In this document: positions 60,435-64,000 of the stretch, piece after piece
How positions within the stretch are numbered: position 1 is the first letter of the stretch
Layout: every line of letters starts with the position of its first letter
NCBI RefSeq assembly: GCF_003385555.1
Contig: NZ_QOHR01000004.1
Location: forward strand, 166,333-230,332
Length of the DNA stretch: 64,000 bases
Direction of reading: 5' to 3'
Source of the DNA: Rhodosalinus sediminis
GTDB taxonomy: Bacteria > Pseudomonadota > Alphaproteobacteria > Rhodobacterales > Rhodobacteraceae
The notes under the pieces: model-generated
Told to the model about the DNA's origin: nothing
Seen by the model: only the letters and a program-made list of their open reading frames with translations
Database searches by the model: none
Program-made: the position numbers and the translations under genes

Positions 60435-61009
60435 GCGCCGGCCTCCCAGAGCGGCCAGCCCGCGCCCTGCAGGAGCGCGGCCGTCTCCGTGAGCGGCAGG
60501 CCCATGACGCCGGAATAGCTCCCCTGCATCCAGGGGATGAAGGCCTCCGCACGGCCCTGGATGGCGTAGCCGCCGGCCTTGCCCTGCCATTCGCTGCTGG
60601 CGAGGTAGGCGCGAATCTCGACCTCGGAGAGGCGCTTCATCTTCACCGCGCTGTCCACCCGCCGCTGCCAGAGCCTGTCGCCGCGCCGCAGCGCCACCGC
60701 CGTCACGACCCGGTGGCGCCGGCCCGAGAGCAGCTCGAGGAAGGCGCGCGCCTCATCGGCGTCCGCGGGTTTGCCGAGGATGCGGCGACCGGCGGCCACG
60801 GTGGTGTCGGCGGCGAGCACGAGGTCCTCCGGCGCGGCGTCGACCGCCGCGGCCTTCTCGCGCGCCATGCGCTCGGTGTAGGGGCGGGGGAGCTCGCCTG
60901 TCGCGGGCGTCTCGTCGATGTCGGCCGGGCGCACGGCGTCCGGCACCACGCCGAGACGCGCGAGGAGCTCCTGCCGGCGCGGGCTCGCCGAGCCGAGGAT
61001 CAGCCGCAA
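60431..61009 (-). CDS. maf: Maf family nucleotide pyrophosphatase
   Basis: It hydrolyses non-canonical or pyrimidine nucleoside triphosphates. The 192 residues start [19 protein letters not shown], the Maf signature, with [18 protein letters not shown], and [19 protein letters not shown] near the end. The start codon is TTG, three bases after the infA stop. No ATG or GTG is available before the signature, so TTG is well supported. Confidence 0.94.
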   Translation of the reverse strand: MRLILGSASPRRQELLARLGVVPDAVRPADIDETPATGELPRPYTERMAREKAAAVDAAPEDLVLAADTTVAAGRRILGKPADADEARAFLELLSGRRHRVVTAVALRRGDRLWQRRVDSAVKMKRLSEVEIRAYLASSEWQGKAGGYAIQGRAEAFIPWMQGSYSGVMGLPLTETAALLQGAGWPLWEAGA

Positions 61010-61012
61010 GGC

Positions 61013-61231
61013 TTACTTGAAGCGATAGTTGATCCGACCCTTGGTCAGATCGTAGGGGGTCATTTCGACCTGAACCCGGTCGCCCGCGAGGACGCGGATG
61101 CGGTTCTTGCGCATCTTTCCTGCCGTATGCGCGATGATCTCATGGCCGTTGTCGAGCTCGACCCTGAATGTCGCGTTCGGCAGGAGCTCCTTCACGACAC
61201 CGGGGAATTCGAGCGTGTCTTCCTTGGCCAT
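61013..61231 (-). CDS. infA: Translation initiation factor IF-1
   Basis: This 72-residue OB-fold protein binds the 30S A site. It shows the universally conserved [20 protein letters not shown] start and [24 protein letters not shown] precedes the ATG at 61231. It heads the infA-maf-RNase E/G-yacG operon. Confidence 0.99.
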   Translation of the reverse strand: MAKEDTLEFPGVVKELLPNATFRVELDNGHEIIAHTAGKMRKNRIRVLAGDRVQVEMTPYDLTKGRINYRFK

Positions 61232-61313
61232 GATGTCTCCTGTCGTCACCGCCCGCGTCGCGCGCGGACGTTCGAGTAAATGAGGGCAAACGCGCCCGTT
61301 TTCAAGCCGCGAA

Positions 61314-62879
61314 TCAGCGCAGCGCGAGGCGCTCCACCGTCCCGGCGCGCGCGGGCTGCTCGGCCCAGTGGGTCATGTTGAGCACCACGCCGTCGGCGCG
61401 GACATGGGCGATCGCGGCGGGGTCCACCTCGGCGACGGTCCAGCTGGGGCGGTCGAGCGTCCCCGCGGCGAGGACGCCGGTCTCCGGAAAGCCGGTGTCG
61501 GGCGGGCCGAAGACGCCGCCCGCGCCGGTGTTGGTGTCCACCGCCTCGGACCAGGGCGCGTCGCCCACGGTGGAGGCCATGACCGTGACGCACTGCCCCT
61601 CGAGCGCGCGCGCCATGGCGCCGATGCGCACGCGCCAGTAGCCGGGGCGCCGCTCCGTGCAGGAGGGCACGAGGAGGATCTCCGCGCCCGCCTCGATCAG
61701 CGCCCGCGCGAGCAGGGGATACTCCGCGTCGTAGCAGATCAGCACGCCGATCCGCCCGAGCGCCGTGTCGAAGAGGCGAAGCGGCCCGCCGGGCGCGATC
61801 GCCCAGTCCTCGCGCTCGAAACGGGTCATGATCGCCTTGTCCTGATGGCCCATGGCCCCCGAGGGCGCGACGAAATGCGCGCGATTGACCGGCCGCGCGC
61901 CGAGCGCGGGGTCGAAGACCGGCCCGGAGGCGGCGAGGATGTGCACGCCGTGCGCCTGCGCGAGCCGGGCGTGGAGCGCCGTGGCCTCGCCCATGCGCTC
62001 CGAGACGGCCCGCGCCGAACGCTCCAGATCGCCCGCGGCCGCCGCGCCGGCGAGCGTGGCGAGCTCCATCGCGCCGTATTCGGGAAAGACGAGCAGCTCG
62101 GCGCCCGCGCCGGCGGCCTCGGCCACCCAGCGCGCGATCTTGTCCTCGTAGGCGGCCCAGCCGTCGAGAAACTCCATGGGGTAGGCGGCGGCGGCGATCT
62201 TCATGGTCCTGTCTCCTGAGGGTCGCGCCGGGCAAGGCGCTTCGGAAAGCGCCTTGCAAGCGCGTTGCAACGGGCTTGCCCCCGGCTCAGAGAGGTCGCG
62301 CATCCAGAACTGCAGCGGCTTTTCGGTTTCCTCCGCCGCGTCGATGTCCCGCCACGCGAAGCGCGCGACCACGCCGGGCAGGGGCCCATAGCCGCGGCTG
62401 CGCCAGAACGGGTCGAGCGGGCGATAGTCGGCCGGCCGCAGCGGGTGATCCTCGGGCCGGACCACCGCGCAGAACGCGACCCGCGCGAAGCCGAGCCGGC
62501 GGGCGTGCGCCTCGCGCAGGTCGAAGAAGCGGTGCCCGACGCCGTGCCCGCGATACTCCGGCAGGAGCACCGATTCGGCGCAGTAGAAGATCGTCGAGAG
62601 GTCGAGCCCCGTGCCCGCGAAGGCCTCGGCGAAGTCCCCGGCGTGATCGGCGAGCGGCGTGCCCGTCGCCGCGCCGACGAGCCGCGCGCCGTCGAAGGCG
62701 CCGACGAGGATGGCGCCCGCGCTCTCGCGGTAGGGCTCGAGGTAGCGGCGCTCATAGGCGGCGTCCCCGTCGTAGAGATAGGGAAAGGCGCGAAAGACTG
62801 CGATGCGGAGCCGCGCCACGTCGTCGAGCGCGGCCTCCAGCGCCGCGCCGGTCAGCGCCTCGACCCACAGCGCGCTCAT
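61314..62879 (-). CDS. GNAT acetyltransferase reading frame running into a carbon-nitrogen hydrolase
   Basis: One open frame of 521 codons encodes an N-terminal GNAT acetyltransferase (about 1-193, with [16 protein letters not shown] as acetyl-CoA loop). A 31-residue connector follows, largely encoded by a palindromic repeat, and then a nitrilase-superfamily hydrolase (about 226-521) with Glu in FPEYGAME, Lys in [11 protein letters not shown] and catalytic Cys in LICYDAEYP. The hydrolase has its own ribosome site and ATG at 62204, so two proteins may be made. Removing one CT from CTCTCT at the end of the GNAT part would restore a TGA. Both families are clear. Whether the fusion is real is not. 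Confidence 0.65.
   Translation of the reverse strand: MSALWVEALTGAALEAALDDVARLRIAVFRAFPYLYDGDAAYERRYLEPYRESAGAILVGAFDGARLVGAATGTPLADHAGDFAEAFAGTGLDLSTIFYCAESVLLPEYRGHGVGHRFFDLREAHARRLGFARVAFCAVVRPEDHPLRPADYRPLDPFWRSRGYGPLPGVVARFAWRDIDAAEETEKPLQFWMRDLSEPGASPLQRACKALSEAPCPARPSGDRTMKIAAAAYPMEFLDGWAAYEDKIARWVAEAAGAGAELLVFPEYGAMELATLAGAAAAGDLERSARAVSERMGEATALHARLAQAHGVHILAASGPVFDPALGARPVNRAHFVAPSGAMGHQDKAIMTRFEREDWAIAPGGPLRLFDTALGRIGVLICYDAEYPLLARALIEAGAEILLVPSCTERRPGYWRVRIGAMARALEGQCVTVMASTVGDAPWSEAVDTNTGAGGVFGPPDTGFPETGVLAAGTLDRPSWTVAEVDPAAIAHVRADGVVLNMTHWAEQPARAGTVERLALR
62202..62218 (-). promoter_or_regulatory. Internal ribosome site and ATG of the carbon-nitrogen hydrolase
   Basis: On the minus strand TCAGGAGACAGGACC leads directly into ATGAAGATC, the natural start of a nitrilase ([12 protein letters not shown]), giving a 296-residue product ending at 61314. 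This is the expected start if the two domains are separate genes. Confidence 0.7.
62228..62283. repeat. GGCAAG-type palindromic repeat at the GNAT-hydrolase junction
   Basis: GCAAGGCGCTT (62232) pairs with AAGCGCCTTGC, and outer GGGCAAG/CTTGCCC arms (62230-62236 and 62275-62281) enclose a further stem. The pattern resembles the palindrome at 15636-15661. It codes, in frame and without stop, for the linker of the fused reading frame. Confidence 0.5.
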
Positions 62880-63343
62880 GCCTTCGCCTCCGCGCGCGGC
62901 GGCCCGAAGGTCTCCACCAGCTTGTCCGCGATCTGGTCGCGGCTCTTGCGGTAGGCGGCGAGCTTCGCCTCGCGCCCCTCGCCCACGCCGGTGGGGTCCA
63001 TGATCGGCCAGTAGATCACCTCGAGGTGGAAATAGCGCGTCAGGTCCAGCGCCTTGTGCCGCGAGGCCGGCGAGAGCGCCACCACCAGGTCGAAGGACGA
63101 CAGGTCGTCGCCCCACTGGCGCATGTCGTCGAAGCTGCGCACCCGGTGGCGCGAGAGCTCCACGCCGATCTCGCCGCAGACCGCGATGGCGAAGCCGTCG
63201 ATCTCGCGCTCCGAGAGCACGCCGGCCGACTGCACGTAGGTGTCGAAGCCGTAGAGCATCTTCGTGATGCCCTCGGCCATCGGGGAGCGGACGGCGTTGT
63301 GGTCGCAGCAGAAGAGGACCGACTGGGGCAGGTCCCGCACCAC
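62876..63343 (-). CDS. Low-molecular-weight phosphatase family protein
   Basis: This 155-residue protein tyrosine phosphatase/arsenate-reductase-like protein has a P-loop CX5R(S) with Cys13 and Arg19 (CDHNAVRS), and a distal acidic residue in IMDPTG. Relatives in Rhodobacterales lie beside UPF0262, as here. The start is GTG, four bases after the upstream stop, and its end overlaps the GNAT start by ATGA, so the three genes are coupled. The substrate is unknown. Confidence 0.87.
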   Translation of the reverse strand: MVRDLPQSVLFCCDHNAVRSPMAEGITKMLYGFDTYVQSAGVLSEREIDGFAIAVCGEIGVELSRHRVRSFDDMRQWGDDLSSFDLVVALSPASRHKALDLTRYFHLEVIYWPIMDPTGVGEGREAKLAAYRKSRDQIADKLVETFGPPRAEAKA

Positions 63344-63347
63344 CGCC

Positions 63348-63827
63348 TCATCCCCCGAAATGCAGCACGCAGATCAGCGTGAAGAGGCGCCGCGCGGTGT
63401 CCTCGTCCACCTCCGCCTTGCCCTCGAGCCGCTCGATCAGGATGCGCGAGCCCTCGTTGTGGATGCCGCGGCGGGCCATGTCGATGGTCTCGATCTGGCT
63501 CGGCGGCAGCTTCTTGACCGCGTCGAAGTAGCTTTCGCAGATCTGGAAGTAGTCCTTCACCACCTGCCGGAAGGGGCTCAGCGACAGGTGGAACTCCGCC
63601 GCCGCCTCGCCGCTCTCGGTGGCGACGTCGAAGACGAGCCGCTTCTCTCGGATGGCCAGATGCACCCGGTAGGGGCCGGGCGGCACCACGCGGTCGTCGC
63701 GCTTCGGCAGGGCGAAGCGGTTCTCCTCGAGAAGGTCGAACATCGCCACGCGCCGCTCCTGCTCGATCTCGGGCGTGGGCGGCGGCAGGGTCGAATCGTC
63801 GAGCTCGATATGGCTGATGCGGGACAT
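63348..63827 (-). CDS. UPF0262 family protein
   Basis: This 159-residue protein of the alphaproteobacterial UPF0262 family starts SRISHIELDDSTLPPPTPEIEQ and contains ALPKRDDRVVPPGPYRVHL, FHLSLSPFRQVVKDYFQICE and ARRGIHNEGSRIL. The function is unknown. Related genomes commonly place it downstream of hisD, which would lie just past the window edge. No strong ribosome site is visible before the ATG. Confidence 0.88.
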   Translation of the reverse strand: MSRISHIELDDSTLPPPTPEIEQERRVAMFDLLEENRFALPKRDDRVVPPGPYRVHLAIREKRLVFDVATESGEAAAEFHLSLSPFRQVVKDYFQICESYFDAVKKLPPSQIETIDMARRGIHNEGSRILIERLEGKAEVDEDTARRLFTLICVLHFGG

Positions 63828-64000
63828 CGGCGCGCGTCCGGCGTTGCTGCGGTCTCTCCGCGTGCGTAGCCCGCGCGCGCCGGGCGTACAAGCGAGACCG
63901 CGATCAGGGGCGCCCGAGCGGGCCCCGGCCCGCGCGCTGGCCGCGCGGACCCAATCGGTTCGGCTGCGATCCCGCTGCCCGCGCGGGGGGGGGGGGGGGC
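63828..64000. other. Upstream region of the UPF0262 gene and G-run at window end
   Basis: The 173 bp contain no recognisable gene. The last bases are a run of about 15 G before a final C, which may mark a sequence or contig edge rather than biology. Any hisD end expected here is not recognisable. Confidence 0.4.

Overview
This window comes from a GC-rich (around 70%) chromosome of an alphaproteobacterium, almost certainly a Rhodobacteraceae member (Rhodobacter/Roseobacter relatives). The grounds are the gene order rplU-rpmA-GNAT-obgE-proB-proA, an L21 protein with a helix-hairpin-helix tail, chpT of the CckA-ChpT-CtrA phosphorelay, an ornithine-lipid olsBA pair, and a block of ethylmalonyl-CoA pathway genes interleaved with TCA-cycle genes. 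I see no prophage, insertion sequence, CRISPR array or plasmid function. Almost every gene is chromosomal core or lineage-core.

Layout. 1-5.7 kb: partial TauE/SafE transporter, mcd (methylsuccinyl-CoA dehydrogenase), a ThiE-like protein, olsBA, and the divergent pair DUF3553/chpT. 5.7-10.9 kb: proline synthesis and the ribosome/GTPase operon. 10.9-15.6 kb: DUF2059 protein, tRNA-Ser, zinc-ribbon protein, ftsEX and plsC. 15.7-26.3 kb: minus-strand TCA block (mdh, sucCD, sucAB, lpd, with DUF805 and MAPEG genes inserted). 26.5-34.7 kb: TauE/SafE, mcl2, NnrU, DUF1737, mch, sdhCDAB and a ZIP transporter. 34.9-42.7 kb: DUF1989 protein, acylphosphatase, an H-NS-type protein, ecm, a PlsB-like acyltransferase, ccr and an outer-membrane barrel. 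42.9-49.8 kb: argS, SPOR protein, nagZ, scpAB, dCTP deaminase and tRNA-Pro. 49.8-55.6 kb: MerR regulator, ihfA, fabH, plsX, rpmF, DUF177, bamE and an OlsB-like acyltransferase. 55.6-63.8 kb: uup, a deacetylase, tRNA-Gly, yacG, RNase E/G-like, maf, infA, a GNAT-nitrilase reading frame, an LMW phosphatase and a UPF0262 protein.

How the genes work together. Ccr, Ecm, Mcd, Mch and Mcl2 are five steps of the ethylmalonyl-CoA pathway, which assimilates acetyl-CoA without isocitrate lyase and delivers malate. Mdh, 2-oxoglutarate dehydrogenase (SucA, SucB, Lpd), succinyl-CoA synthetase and succinate dehydrogenase are the adjoining TCA steps. A second theme is envelope lipid synthesis: plsX, fabH, plsC, a PlsB-like enzyme, olsA, olsB and a second OlsB-like acyltransferase.

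Most interesting non-coding signals. (1) A GCGCAACATT-type motif upstream of mcd, ecm and ccr, with near matches upstream of mcl2. (2) Twin TGTGATCACA palindromes exactly 21 bp apart upstream of both sucC and sdhC. (3) A structured element of about 63 nt, hairpin-hairpin-CCCGGGATATTT tail, present intergenically and also in frame inside the N-terminus of scpB. (4) A GNAT reading frame that runs without a stop into a nitrilase gene through another palindromic repeat. All motif statements come from reading by eye. Counts need a pattern search.
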